From: JAJNBK01 sp035642715
GTDB lineage: Archaea; Thermoproteota; Nitrososphaeria; Nitrososphaerales; Nitrososphaeraceae
Reading direction: 5' to 3'
NCBI GenBank assembly: GCA_035642715.1
Contig: DASQRW010000231.1
Span: 1-25,782 of the forward strand
DNA length: 25,782 nucleotides
The notes beneath the pieces were generated by a model. It had not been told where the DNA came from. It did not search any database and saw only the letters and a program-made list of their open reading frames with translations. How positions within the stretch are numbered: the stretch's first letter is position 1; every line of letters begins with the position of its first letter. Made by a program: the position numbers and the translations under genes. Positions 7,918 through 16,128 of the stretch are shown piece by piece.

Positions 7918-10269
7918 TCATATTCTCAAATTATGCATAATACAAAGATCTTTTTTAAATGCATCTAATTCGATAGGAACGATAATATCAATCGAGTCTT
8001 TTAATGAGAGTGGCTTTCCAGTTTTCCTTGAAATGGTTTGTTTTTTCTTATTCCATACCTGCGAATTGAACTCGGTAATATATTGAGTAGACTTTCTCAT
8101 CTCCAGGTAGTATTTTTGCGCTTGGGGCAGATATTGCAGATGAATGCTTTGCGTACTGTAGATCTTTGTCCAGAGATCTTCTGTGATAAATGGACAGAGA
8201 GGTGCGAGTAATTTTAAAATTGTTGATAGACATTTGTGCAAAGTAAATATAGCAGATTTCTGACCTACTGAATCATTTATGTCATATACGCGACCTTTTA
8301 CCATTTCTACATAATGGGAAGCAAATAGACCCCAAGTAAATTCTCTAATCGCATTGGCTGGAATAAAGAAGTTAAAGTCCTCATAGCCTTTTTCGCATTC
8401 TTCAACCAAATTTGACAATTCTGCAAGAATCCATTTATCTGAGGCAGAAAGCTCATGTGGAGCTTCTGAAATAAAATCAAATGATGAGAGAAATCTACCT
8501 AAGTTCCATAGTTTAGAAAGAAACTTTTGTGAGCTTAAGATTCTCTGTTCTGAACATCGAAAATCATGACCCAAATTAGCTTCACTTGCAGACCAAAATC
8601 TGAAAGTGTCTGCACCATAGCGATGAATGATAGGAAAAGGATCAATTACATTACCTTTACTCTTGCTCATCTTTTCACCTTTTTCATCAACTCCGTATCC
8701 CATAATCCAAGCATCCGACCATGCAAGTTGGCCCGTCAACTGATAACAGCGCAGCATCGTATAATAAAGCCATGTTCTTACAATATCTTTTGCTTGTGGT
8801 CTTATTTTTGTTGGGTAGCTGTATTTGTATAATTCTTGATCTCTTTTATTTTTTGTAATAAATAATGGAGTAATGCTAGAATCCATCCAAGTATCAAATG
8901 TTCTATCTTCGCCAATAAATTCAGTATTGCCGCACTTGTTACATCTTTCAAATGGCGGCTTTTCTTTCCATGGCCGATAATATTTACCAGGTTTTGGAAG
9001 ATTCGGAGTTTTGCAGTTGTTGCAATACCATATTGGAATTTCTGTGCCGTAGAACCGTCTCCTTGAAACAGGCCAATCAATTGCTACTGAATCTATCCAA
9101 TTGAGCAGGATTTGTTTATGAGTCTCAGGATGGAACTTAATTTTCATTGTAAGTTCTTTTAACTTTGGAATGAAATTTAGCTGCTTTACAAAATAATCTT
9201 GTAATGGTATTATTTCAATTGGTGTTTTGCTTCTCTCGCATAACGGTGTCCTATGTATTATGTTTTCTTCTTTTAATAAAAGTCCTGCATTTTTTAAATC
9301 TTCAATAATTCTTATTCTTGCCTGGTTTACCCGAAGGTTACTGTATGGTCCAGCAGCACTGGTAGTCACTCCATTTGAATTTAAGGCTACTATTTCTTTC
9401 AATCCTAACTCTCTGAATATTTGCACATCATTCTGATCACCATAACTACATACCATTACAGCACCAGAACCAAATTCAGGTTTTGCTGAATGATGTGGAA
9501 GAATTTCAACTTCTCTATCAAATAGAGGCAGTATTGCATGTTTACCCTGCAATCCTAAATAACGCTCATCGTCTGGATTTACAATAATAGACTGACATGC
9601 AAAAAGTAATTCTGGCCTAGTAGAAGCAATTATAATATTTTCGTTAGTTTCTCTGACTTTGAAATTCATATAAATAAGTTTAGTTGGAATATCTTCATAG
9701 ATAATCTCTGCATCAGCAATAGTAGTCCCACAATCAGGACAATAATTATTTGGTCTATTTGCCAGATAAACAAGTTCACGTTTCCAAAGCTCAATAAAAG
9801 TACTCTGAGTTAAAGCCCTGAATTCATCAGAATCAGTACGGTAATATTCTTCAAAATTGCCACTCAGACCCATATTTTTCATTATCTGAATCATTTCAGC
9901 CTCTAGATCGTCAAGAGCAACCCTGCAAAGGTCAAGAAACTTTTCCCTATCCATCTGACGCATTCTCACTTTATACTTCTTCTCAGTATAGATTTCAACT
10001 GGTAAACCGTTTCTGTCAATACCAATAGGAAACATGACATTATAGCCCATCATTCTAGCAGTCCTAGCAATCATGTCTATTTGCGCATAGTGTGCTGCAG
10101 CCCCTATGTGCCATGGCCTTCCAGACGGATATGGTGGCGGAGTATCAATTACAAAAGCCTCCTTTTCTTTTTTTATTGAAAATTTGTAAATATCAGTTTC
10201 TTCCCATTTTTTTCGGATAATCTGCTCCACCGCAGGATTCCAAGACTTATCTTTGATTTTAGGCTCCAT
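7918..10269 (-). CDS. valS: Valyl-tRNA synthetase (archaeal type)
   Basis: A 783-aa class Ia aminoacyl-tRNA synthetase charging tRNA-Val. The Rossmann core starts with DTPPPYPSGRPWHIGA (HIGA at 54-57 in place of HIGH, usual in this archaeal group), and KMSKS is intact at 533-537. The CP1 editing domain (about 190-345) includes IIASTRPELLFA. Cys pairs C177/C180 (CPDC), C416/C419 and C443/C446 look like zinc knuckles. DTWMDSSITPL (459-469) and RTWLYYTML mark it as ValRS rather than LeuRS or IleRS. The C-terminal anticodon-binding helical domain is present; the length fits short archaeal ValRS lacking the bacterial C-terminal coiled coil. ATG at 10269; it diverges from a small membrane-protein gene. 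Confidence 0.95.
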   Translation of the reverse strand: MEPKIKDKSWNPAVEQIIRKKWEETDIYKFSIKKEKEAFVIDTPPPYPSGRPWHIGAAAHYAQIDMIARTARMMGYNVMFPIGIDRNGLPVEIYTEKKYKVRMRQMDREKFLDLCRVALDDLEAEMIQIMKNMGLSGNFEEYYRTDSDEFRALTQSTFIELWKRELVYLANRPNNYCPDCGTTIADAEIIYEDIPTKLIYMNFKVRETNENIIIASTRPELLFACQSIIVNPDDERYLGLQGKHAILPLFDREVEILPHHSAKPEFGSGAVMVCSYGDQNDVQIFRELGLKEIVALNSNGVTTSAAGPYSNLRVNQARIRIIEDLKNAGLLLKEENIIHRTPLCERSKTPIEIIPLQDYFVKQLNFIPKLKELTMKIKFHPETHKQILLNWIDSVAIDWPVSRRRFYGTEIPIWYCNNCKTPNLPKPGKYYRPWKEKPPFERCNKCGNTEFIGEDRTFDTWMDSSITPLFITKNKRDQELYKYSYPTKIRPQAKDIVRTWLYYTMLRCYQLTGQLAWSDAWIMGYGVDEKGEKMSKSKGNVIDPFPIIHRYGADTFRFWSASEANLGHDFRCSEQRILSSQKFLSKLWNLGRFLSSFDFISEAPHELSASDKWILAELSNLVEECEKGYEDFNFFIPANAIREFTWGLFASHYVEMVKGRVYDINDSVGQKSAIFTLHKCLSTILKLLAPLCPFITEDLWTKIYSTQSIHLQYLPQAQKYYLEMRKSTQYITEFNSQVWNKKKQTISRKTGKPLSLKDSIDIIVPIELDAFKKDLCIMHNLRI

Positions 10270-10314
10270 TTCGTTGTTTCATTTAATGCATAGCCATAAG
10301 GTTATTAACGTTAG

Positions 10315-10322
10315 TATATTTT
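10315..10322 (+). promoter_or_regulatory. TATA box of the small membrane-protein gene
   Basis: TATATTTT is centred about 23 bp before the ATG at 10341, in the 71-bp divergent gap with valS. A second AT-rich element (CATATATAAT, 10324-10333) is too close to the start to serve a leaderless transcript. Confidence 0.4.
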
Positions 10323-10340
10323 CCATATATAATATTGAAT

Positions 10341-10631
10341 ATGGCTGCTGCTGCTGCTGCTGCCCCCGGTCAATTATTACTTTTACATATCTTGATAATG
10401 GGGATAATCTCATTATTCTTTCTGTTTACAGTTGCTGGTTCCATTCTCTTGATAATGATACTCCTTGCTTCAGAAATATCTGGAGAATTTGCTGCAAATT
10501 CTATGTGGTTAGCGACAATACTGGCATCAATAATTACAGTTATTTTTTTACAAAAAGTAATAGGTAGACTCTACGATAGATTATACTGTGTAATAGTCCA
10601 TTTCCCAAATGACAATCAAATTCGAAAATGA
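10341..10631 (+). CDS. Small multi-pass membrane protein, unknown function
   Basis: A 96-aa hydrophobic protein. It begins with an Ala run (MAAAAAAAP) encoded by a GCT microsatellite, followed by a long hydrophobic stretch (about 11-43, probably one long or two short helices) and another helix at about 55-71 (WLATILASIITVIFLQKV). It ends in a basic/aromatic tail (GRLYDRLYCVIVHFPNDN). An in-frame TTG two codons upstream (10335) is less likely than the ATG at 10341. Divergent from valS; there is no other context. No family recognised. Confidence 0.6.
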   Translation: MAAAAAAAPGQLLLLHILIMGIISLFFLFTVAGSILLIMILLASEISGEFAANSMWLATILASIITVIFLQKVIGRLYDRLYCVIVHFPNDNQIRK

Positions 10632-10688
10632 AAGATGAAAAATGTGTGTATAATAAAGCAATTATAGCTAAATTGCAAGAGCTCCTCT

Positions 10689-10717
10689 TTACCAACTAAT
10701 AATATAATACTTGGTAA
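10689..10717. other. Inverted repeat between convergent genes
   Basis: TTACCAA (10689-10695) and TTGGTAA (10711-10717) are perfect 7-bp arms around a 15-nt AT-rich loop. They lie between the convergent 96-aa membrane protein and RTX genes. It could act as a bidirectional 3'-end hairpin; there is no strong T-run directly after it. Confidence 0.3.
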
Positions 10718-10823
10718 TCCTCATTAAAAATCTTTAGTAGAATATAAAGGAAATTTGTTTTTATATTGTTGTTGTTTTATATTCTGTGGCCATAATATTA
10801 TATTTTTACTCTGTTCTTATTTC

Positions 10824-11522
10824 TCACTCACCCTCAATACCTTCATCCTCTTCCTCCTCCTCTCCATCGCTGTCGTCATCTTCCTCTAATGGAATACTGA
10901 AAGAATTTGTCACAAAATCCTCTGCAGGAGGTTCCGGAACATTTATAGCAATATCATCACCTGTTGTTGTTTCATCACCTGTTGTTGTTGTAAGACCTGT
11001 TGTTGTAAGAGGAGGAGTAGGAGAGCTTGTATTTTCACAGTTAGTCGATATAGTCTCATTTTTAGATGGATCAAAATCTATAACTATATCAGTTCCTTCT
11101 CCACAGTTAAAACTATCTTTGCCAGGTCCTCCTGTCAGTGAGTCATCGTCAGGGCCTCCAAATAAATTATCATTACCGCTGTCACCAAATATCAAATCAT
11201 CTCCTTCACCAGCTCGAATTCCATCATGGCCCCTGTCACCATGTATAGTATCATCTCCCATATCACCTTTGATTTGGTCATTACCCTCAAGACCAGATAT
11301 CATATCGTCTTCTCCATGACCTCGTATATTATCACTCTTATTGGTACCAGTTAATGTATCAGATTCCTGTGTTCCTGTTACATTAAGTGCCCAAACGGTT
11401 GTTATAGATGGTAGTGGTAATATTTGGCCGACTAGTGATATTGTATTAGTTAATAATAGTGCAGTAATTGTCGTAGTTCCTATAGTAATAATTATTGCTA
11501 ACATTAAAACTTCTTTTGACAT
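10824..11522 (-). CDS. Exported RTX-type Ca2+-binding repeat protein with acidic tail
   Basis: A 232-aa secreted protein. The N-terminal signal or anchor helix spans about 6-35 (LMLAIIITIGTTTITALLL). Glycine/Asp-rich nonapeptide repeats of the hemolysin type (GGxGxDxhx) run from about 50 to 140: GTQESDTLTG, GHGEDDMISG, GLEGNDQIKG, GDMGDDTIHG, GDSGNDNLFGG, GGPGKDSFNCG. These form Ca2+-binding parallel beta-rolls. A Thr-rich linker (TTTGLTTTTGDETTTGD) and a C-terminal poly-acidic tail (EEDDDSDGEEEEEDEGIEGE) follow. Likely cell-surface or secreted, possibly in the S-layer or matrix. TATTATA at 11538-11544 supports the ATG at 11522. The tail resembles that of the PKD-like protein at 16121-16840. 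Confidence 0.85.
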   Translation of the reverse strand: MSKEVLMLAIIITIGTTTITALLLTNTISLVGQILPLPSITTVWALNVTGTQESDTLTGTNKSDNIRGHGEDDMISGLEGNDQIKGDMGDDTIHGDRGHDGIRAGEGDDLIFGDSGNDNLFGGPDDDSLTGGPGKDSFNCGEGTDIVIDFDPSKNETISTNCENTSSPTPPLTTTGLTTTTGDETTTGDDIAINVPEPPAEDFVTNSFSIPLEEDDDSDGEEEEEDEGIEGE

Positions 11523-11537
11523 ATTAATTCCCTATGG

Positions 11538-11544
11538 TATTATA
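11538..11544 (-). promoter_or_regulatory. TATA box of the RTX gene
   Basis: TATAATA on the minus strand is centred about 19 bp upstream of the ATG at 11522, consistent with a leaderless transcript at the short end of usual spacing. Confidence 0.35.
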
Positions 11545-11918
11545 ACAAGGAGACTCTTATACCCTTCACTGGCAATAAACTTATCACAGTTTGTGTATAT
11601 GTTTTGACCTTGTTGAGACTAGGAAGACTTTAGAGTTGATTAACTAACGCCATATCCAGGTGGTCAGCAAGGCAGAATAGGAACAATATCGCACTTCAAG
11701 ATTAGTTCAAACAATAGGAGAACCACTTTTCATAACAATTATTGCATTTTATGAGAATGGCTGATGTTCTTCCTTTATAGATCAGGAAAAGCAACAACTA
11801 TAAAAGGTCAGCAAATATCATAGCAACAGTAAAACCTGTTGTTGCAATATTTTTTTCATTATATCTAGCTTTAAAGGTTTTGTTTCTTTTACTCATAAGC
11901 ATAACAGCATCATCATCT
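11545..11918. other. Intergenic region with a terminator-like hairpin
   Basis: CAACAG (11824-11829) and CTGTTG (11836-11841) form a 6-bp stem followed by seven T (11850-11856), oriented as a plus-strand terminator, but no plus-strand gene precedes it. Between about 11650 and 11760 short plus-strand pieces read PYPGGQQGRIGTISHFKISS and, in another frame, QTIGEPLFITIIAFYENG, which may be gene debris. Nothing else is recognised. Confidence 0.35.
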
Positions 11919-13238
11919 TTACTTATAAGAGACCTTAGATACATTGGATTCTCCCAGAGATCTATGAATCATTATAACAAAGATAAACATCGCTACTACT
12001 ATAAACCAACTTGATAGTCCAAAGAAGTGTTGTTGTAGTAGTAGTATTATTATTGGCTGATAAAGGTGAGAAGAAGTAGGAGCCAAATAAGGAGATGACT
12101 GTGTAAAAACAAAATCTCCTATAGCACGTATACTCAAAGATAAGATGATCAAAATTAAAGGAATTTTATTGAAATTAGTAAAATCAATCGTCCTTCCAAT
12201 CACTGGTGGAAGCATAAGTGGCAAATATAATGTGATTGTAGTTCCAATAAATCCTACAGCGATAATATGAATGGCAAGATCATAAAAAGCAAAGGTTTCA
12301 TGAAATAAATTGAACAACAATGCCATCGTAATACCAATATAAAGAAATAAAAAAGATAATTTTATGTGGATAGCTGTAAAGTTATAGCGTGCTTTCTTTT
12401 CTCCCCGAATGAGACGACGTATTTCATCACTATTATCAAAGCCGCCAGTGATATAAACTGCACCACCAAATGTCAACGCTGAAGATAAAAATGCAGTATT
12501 AAAAATTATTGGAAATAAGTTATTATTTTCTTCATATAACAGGTTAGATATCAGACCTGAAACTATAGATACCAAAACAAGTCCAAATGAAGCAAAACCC
12601 ATGATTCTTCTTGGTCTAATGAATCCAAGGAAAGACGGTAGAGTCTTGTACTCTATTCCATAAATCATGAGTATTGGAAAAAGTAGCCATAGCTGAATAT
12701 GAGTTAGCGAATTAGTATTATACCCATATCCAATTGATTGAACTATATTAATTATTATTAATGTAATTATAGACAGAGCTATGAAGTAATCTGACAGCCT
12801 CAAGAGCTTTGGCCTGACTCTCAATGCCAAGAATACAATTATTGCAAAGATGGTTATGCCTGTAAGTCTTAATAGATTGCTCCATTTTAGTAGATTATTA
12901 TTATCCTCTGTTATTGGCAACATCTGATGAATGGCATATATTGTTATAGAACACAATACTAATACGAATGAAAGATATGCTAGATTTGTAGATGCAAGTG
13001 GAATATTTCTAAATCTTGGTATAATCATATAGCCTATACCCATTATAAGCAATATCAGAAAACCATTGAGTTGTAATGTTTTGTGAAGCTGAAATGAATT
13101 ATGAAATAGTTGGGGTAAAGATATGCCAAAAAATGACATCATCCATAGAGAACCAATAGACGATCCTATGAAAGCAAGGATTACTGCCGTGATTATGAAC
13201 GGTTTGCTTATATGACTATAATTGAGATTATTCGGCAA
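11919..13238 (-). CDS. NnrS-like polytopic heme/NO-response membrane protein
   Basis: A 439-aa protein with about 12 membrane helices. NnrS family features: an N-terminal QLHKTLQLNGFLILLIMGIG then MIIPRF (H52, G59-F60; the family has HxxxxxxGF...G...P) and a C-terminal LAIHIIAVGFIGTTITLYL then PPVIGR (His near 322, the family's AxHxxxxGxxG...GR). NnrS proteins bind heme and copper and relieve nitric-oxide stress in denitrifiers. That would fit an ammonia oxidiser that makes NO, but the function here is inference. The first in-frame start is TTG at 13238 with an AAAATAAATA element about 30-35 bp upstream; the next Met (residue 33) is too far inside the first helix. It could also be described as a distant heme-copper-oxidase-like protein. 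Confidence 0.75.
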   Translation of the reverse strand: MPNNLNYSHISKPFIITAVILAFIGSSIGSLWMMSFFGISLPQLFHNSFQLHKTLQLNGFLILLIMGIGYMIIPRFRNIPLASTNLAYLSFVLVLCSITIYAIHQMLPITEDNNNLLKWSNLLRLTGITIFAIIVFLALRVRPKLLRLSDYFIALSIITLIIINIVQSIGYGYNTNSLTHIQLWLLFPILMIYGIEYKTLPSFLGFIRPRRIMGFASFGLVLVSIVSGLISNLLYEENNNLFPIIFNTAFLSSALTFGGAVYITGGFDNSDEIRRLIRGEKKARYNFTAIHIKLSFLFLYIGITMALLFNLFHETFAFYDLAIHIIAVGFIGTTITLYLPLMLPPVIGRTIDFTNFNKIPLILIILSLSIRAIGDFVFTQSSPYLAPTSSHLYQPIIILLLQQHFFGLSSWFIVVAMFIFVIMIHRSLGESNVSKVSYK

Positions 13239-13335
13239 ATTTAGATTAGAAAGTGTGTATGTATGTTCTATTTATTTTATAGCCAGAGTTGTCATCACAA
13301 TGAAGTTCTAAATTTCCTTTGATAGCAATATCACA

Positions 13336-13574
13336 TCATATGTTTAGAATATTTTTGGTATTTGTAGTTAAAGATTGGTTATATATATATGCCATCTCGA
13401 GTTGTAGTGTTTGAAAATAATTTATAATTAAAGGACTTTCTTCATATACCCAATCGTATTCATTTTGTTGTTGTTGTTGTTCGTCTTCTTCTTTCTCTTT
13501 CTCTTTTTCTCTTTCTCTATCATTGTTAAATTCTTCGTCTATTGATTAGTCACTAATATCTCATCATTAGCCAT
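13336..13574 (-). pseudogene. Small gene interrupted by a frameshift
   Basis: ATG at 13574 gives MANDEILVTNQ and then hits TAG (13539-13541). One base out of frame the reading continues SIDEEFNNDREREKEKEKEE, a Q5 run, NEYDWVYEESPLIINYFQTL and QLEMAYIYNQSLTTNTKNIL, then stops with TGA at 13336-13338. The total of 239 bp is one base short of 80 codons, so a single deletion near 13539-13546 explains it; the intact product would be about 79 aa. The acidic/basic EK-rich centre and the helical C-terminus look like a genuine protein. Family unknown. A sequencing or assembly error remains possible. Confidence 0.6.
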
Positions 13575-13697
13575 GTATTTTGTACAATCCTTTTTTTATC
13601 TATCCGATCATATATCAATTGTAAAATTTGTTTTTTTAACAAATGAGTCATGAAAAGGCATTGTAGAAAATGTAAATGTGTGTTCTTTTTCAGAAGG

Positions 13698-13737
13698 GTC
13701 ATCTTCGATAGATATACGTAAGATGACAATATTTTTT
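13698..13737 (+). other. Hairpin plus T-run upstream of the DUF72-polymerase gene
   Basis: GTCATCTT (13698-13705) and AAGATGAC (13720-13727) are perfect 8-bp arms with a 14-nt loop, followed by ATATTTTTTA with six T at 13732-13737. It looks like a rho-independent terminator or an attenuator 64 bp before the TTG start at 13802. No plus-strand gene ends upstream, so a leader-RNA role or an operator are the possible readings. Confidence 0.4.
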
Positions 13738-13801
13738 AGCTAACACATTTTCACCTTACTAATAACATATTTGTTAAATCATGGAGGATTAAGATAACAG
13801 A

Positions 13802-15700
13802 TTGAAATATTATGTTGGTTGCTCTGGCTGGAAGAATCAAAAATGGGCTAAAGATTTTTATCCTGCTACCCTAGAACCTGAAAATTACCTTGAATACTAC
13901 TCGAATATTTATGATTTTGCAGAAGTTGATTTAAGCAGTAGTAGTAGTAGTGTCTATAGCAGACTCCCCAATAAATTCACTTTTAGAAAATGGGCAAAAA
14001 ATAGTCATGGTAATTTTCGTTTTACTTTAAAATTACCAGGGGGAATTATAAATAATAATAATAATAATGGAATTGGCCTTGGAAATTTTTTAGAAGAACT
14101 TGCACCACTTGAAGAGAAGATTCTTGCCGTGATAATAGAGCAGCCAAGAGAATTGACTCTAAAAGATGGCCGAGAATGGCTTGAAGAGATTTTGGATATT
14201 TGTAATTATCATGGCTATTCAGCTGCTTTAGAATTTAATCATTTTTCCTGGTTTCAGGATTTGACATATCATATCTTAAAGAAGCATAATGCTGCTCTAA
14301 TATGGTCAGATAATCGATATCCTTATCATCCTGTCGTTACTGCTGATTTTCTATATCTGAGAATTACTGAAAATGAAAAGAAATGGATTGAAAAAATAAA
14401 GGATAAAGAAAGAGAAGAAGGAGACGATCTTGACTCTGTGATTGTTGTTGTTAATACACCTACAAAAGCAAATACTGTATTAAATGTACTAAATTTGCCT
14501 GTGAGAAAATATGGCCATAATCAATGGATTGGTAAAGTGATAATGTGTGTTGACTTGAATGCATTTTTTCCATCTTGTGAAGAGCTACGAGATCCAACGA
14601 TAGTAGGAAAACCACATGCTGTAATTATGACAGAGCAAAAAGAGAATATAACCAAAGGTGCAGTAGCCTCTTGTTCATATGAAGCCAGAAATTTTGGTGT
14701 CAGATCGGCTATGTCTCTTTCAAAGGCAAAAGAATTATGTCCCAATCTTGTCTTAAGACCAGTAGATATATCATATTATCGTCAGGTTTCAGAAAAAGTT
14801 ATGAACATATTAGAAGAATATTCAGACGTTTTAGAACAATCTAGTATAGACGAGGCATATTTAGATTGTACAAACAAGCTGATGAGGAGAATAATGATAA
14901 CTGAAACTACTATTACTACTACTACTATCGAACAATATGCATCGACAATTAAAAAGGCAATTAAAGAACGTATTGGACTTTTAACCTCTGTAGGAGTAGC
15001 ATGTACAAAATCTGCTGCAAAAATTGCATCTGATTTTCAAAAACCTGATGGACTGACTATTATCTATCCTGATCAATTACAAAAGTTCTTTGAGCATCTA
15101 GGAGTTGAAAGAATATCAGGAATAGGCCCTAAAACCCAACAAATTCTAAAGGAAATGGGAACTGAAACTATAGGCCAGCTTGCAAAGCATGATGTTCAGA
15201 AATTAATAGAAAAATTTGGCAAAAAGAATGGAATTTGGATGTGGCGTGTTGCTAATGGTCGTGACGATGAGCCTGTTATGCCCAGAGAGGATCATATATC
15301 CTTAAGTACTGAACAAACACTTGATTCCTTTACAGGAAATAAAGAAACGATACTCAAATACTTGAATCAATTAGTTGATGAAATTTATGAAAGAATAAGA
15401 CGGCAGGGATATGAGTTTAAAACAGTAGGTGTGAAGCTTGTTAGATCTGATTTTTCAATTGAAACTAGGGAAACGTCATTTTCTAATTTTCAGAATAAGC
15501 GAGAAAGTATTGCCTCTGTTATTGAAGGTTTATTAGATAGATTTTCTTTTGTTGATTCAACAACGACAACTACAACGACAATAACAAGAACATTACCAAC
15601 TGTTAGAAAGGTCGGAATAAAAGTATCAAATTTAGTTCGAATAGAAAAGAAGAAGCCGCTGACGCAAAAAACATTGTTAGATTATTTTGATTCAATATAA
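13802..15700 (+). CDS. DUF72 (YecE-like) domain fused to Y-family DNA polymerase IV with PIP box
   Basis: A 632-aa two-domain protein. Residues 1 to about 232 are a DUF72 TIM-barrel domain (YYVGCSGW at 3-10, DFYP at 18-21, FRFTLKLPGG at 72-81, ALEFNHFSW at 142-150), of unknown function. Residues about 245-615 are a complete translesion polymerase: VDLNAFFPSCEE (D251 metal ligand, F256 at the steric-gate position; the usual DMD/DFD second Asp is Asn253), SYEARNFGVRSAM (292-304), SSIDEAYLD (catalytic D350/E351), SGIGPKT (439-445, helix-hairpin-helix of the thumb) and a little-finger domain. The C-terminus QKTLLDYF (622-629) is a textbook PCNA-interacting PIP box. There is no stop or internal promoter between the domains. 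TTG start, since DUF72 proteins begin exactly here. Ser and Asn runs come from AGT and AAT microsatellites. Confidence 0.92.
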   Translation: MKYYVGCSGWKNQKWAKDFYPATLEPENYLEYYSNIYDFAEVDLSSSSSSVYSRLPNKFTFRKWAKNSHGNFRFTLKLPGGIINNNNNNGIGLGNFLEELAPLEEKILAVIIEQPRELTLKDGREWLEEILDICNYHGYSAALEFNHFSWFQDLTYHILKKHNAALIWSDNRYPYHPVVTADFLYLRITENEKKWIEKIKDKEREEGDDLDSVIVVVNTPTKANTVLNVLNLPVRKYGHNQWIGKVIMCVDLNAFFPSCEELRDPTIVGKPHAVIMTEQKENITKGAVASCSYEARNFGVRSAMSLSKAKELCPNLVLRPVDISYYRQVSEKVMNILEEYSDVLEQSSIDEAYLDCTNKLMRRIMITETTITTTTIEQYASTIKKAIKERIGLLTSVGVACTKSAAKIASDFQKPDGLTIIYPDQLQKFFEHLGVERISGIGPKTQQILKEMGTETIGQLAKHDVQKLIEKFGKKNGIWMWRVANGRDDEPVMPREDHISLSTEQTLDSFTGNKETILKYLNQLVDEIYERIRRQGYEFKTVGVKLVRSDFSIETRETSFSNFQNKRESIASVIEGLLDRFSFVDSTTTTTTTITRTLPTVRKVGIKVSNLVRIEKKKPLTQKTLLDYFDSI

Positions 15701-15936
15701 GGTAAGAAAATATTCTCCTTACTTGATTTAATACTACTACACTATTGCAGAATTAGACGACGAAGACAGAGCATCTATTGTTTGTTTTTGCTGCGACAAC
15801 TATAGAAAGTATGATACATGGAGTGCGCATACTAATACAGGCATAGAATCGAAAACTTTGACTAAGAGAACACAAAGAAACTAAAAGAATTTGCGCTGCC
15901 AAATTATTTGGAAATATTTTGTTAATCAAACACATA

Positions 15937-16128
15937 CTAAGAATAGTCAGTGAATATACTATTGATATAAGAAATTAATTCGTCTCTTAGCTGAATAACT
16001 TTTGCTCGTTTATCTCCATCAAGATTAGTATATAGTAAAGCATCTAATCCTTCTACAAGATACCGGATATTTGGCAATGTTAGAAGAGTCTTGGTATTAT
16101 CGACTTCATCTTCTTTTTTACTACTCAT
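15937..16128 (-). CDS. Small 63-aa protein overlapping the PKD-protein gene
   Basis: A 63-aa soluble protein starting MSSKKEDEVDNTKTLLTLPN, with helical segments YLVEGLDALLY and KVIQLRDELISYINSIF. The ATG (16126-16128) lies inside the end of the upstream gene, whose stop TAG is at 16121-16123, an 8-bp overlap that suggests translational coupling. An upstream extension of the same frame to 16263 (giving EEEEKKK and Met/Lys runs) merely reads the acidic tail codons of the neighbour in another frame, so I reject it. Function unknown. It should be cytoplasmic because it has no signal or membrane helix. Confidence 0.65.
   Translation of the reverse strand: MSSKKEDEVDNTKTLLTLPNIRYLVEGLDALLYTNLDGDKRAKVIQLRDELISYINSIFTDYS

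Larger units (their letters stand above)
13239..13801. other. Intergenic region holding a frameshifted small gene and a hairpin
   Basis: Contains the promoter of the NnrS-like gene, a frameshifted minus-strand gene (13336-13574, listed separately) whose coding strand includes a long purine tract, a hairpin with T-run (13698-13737, listed separately) and a GGAGG 14 bp before the TTG start of the polymerase gene. No RNA gene is recognised. Confidence 0.5.

Noticed and set aside
10786..11319. 177-aa plus-strand frame rich in Ser and Pro opposite the RTX gene
   Set aside because: It is the antisense image of the Gly/Asp repeats and acidic tail codons; the minus strand has the signal helix, the RTX repeats and a TATA box.
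11822..11856. 6-bp stem plus seven T, as a plus-strand terminator
   Set aside because: No plus-strand gene ends nearby, and the orientation is wrong for the minus-strand NnrS-like gene, so it is noted but not called as a terminator.
15732..15884. Plus-strand 50-codon frame (AELDDEDRASIVCFCCDNYRK...) and a 60-aa minus-strand frame in the same place
   Set aside because: The plus frame has no ATG, GTG or TTG start and no recognisable family; the minus frame is compositionally odd and unsupported.
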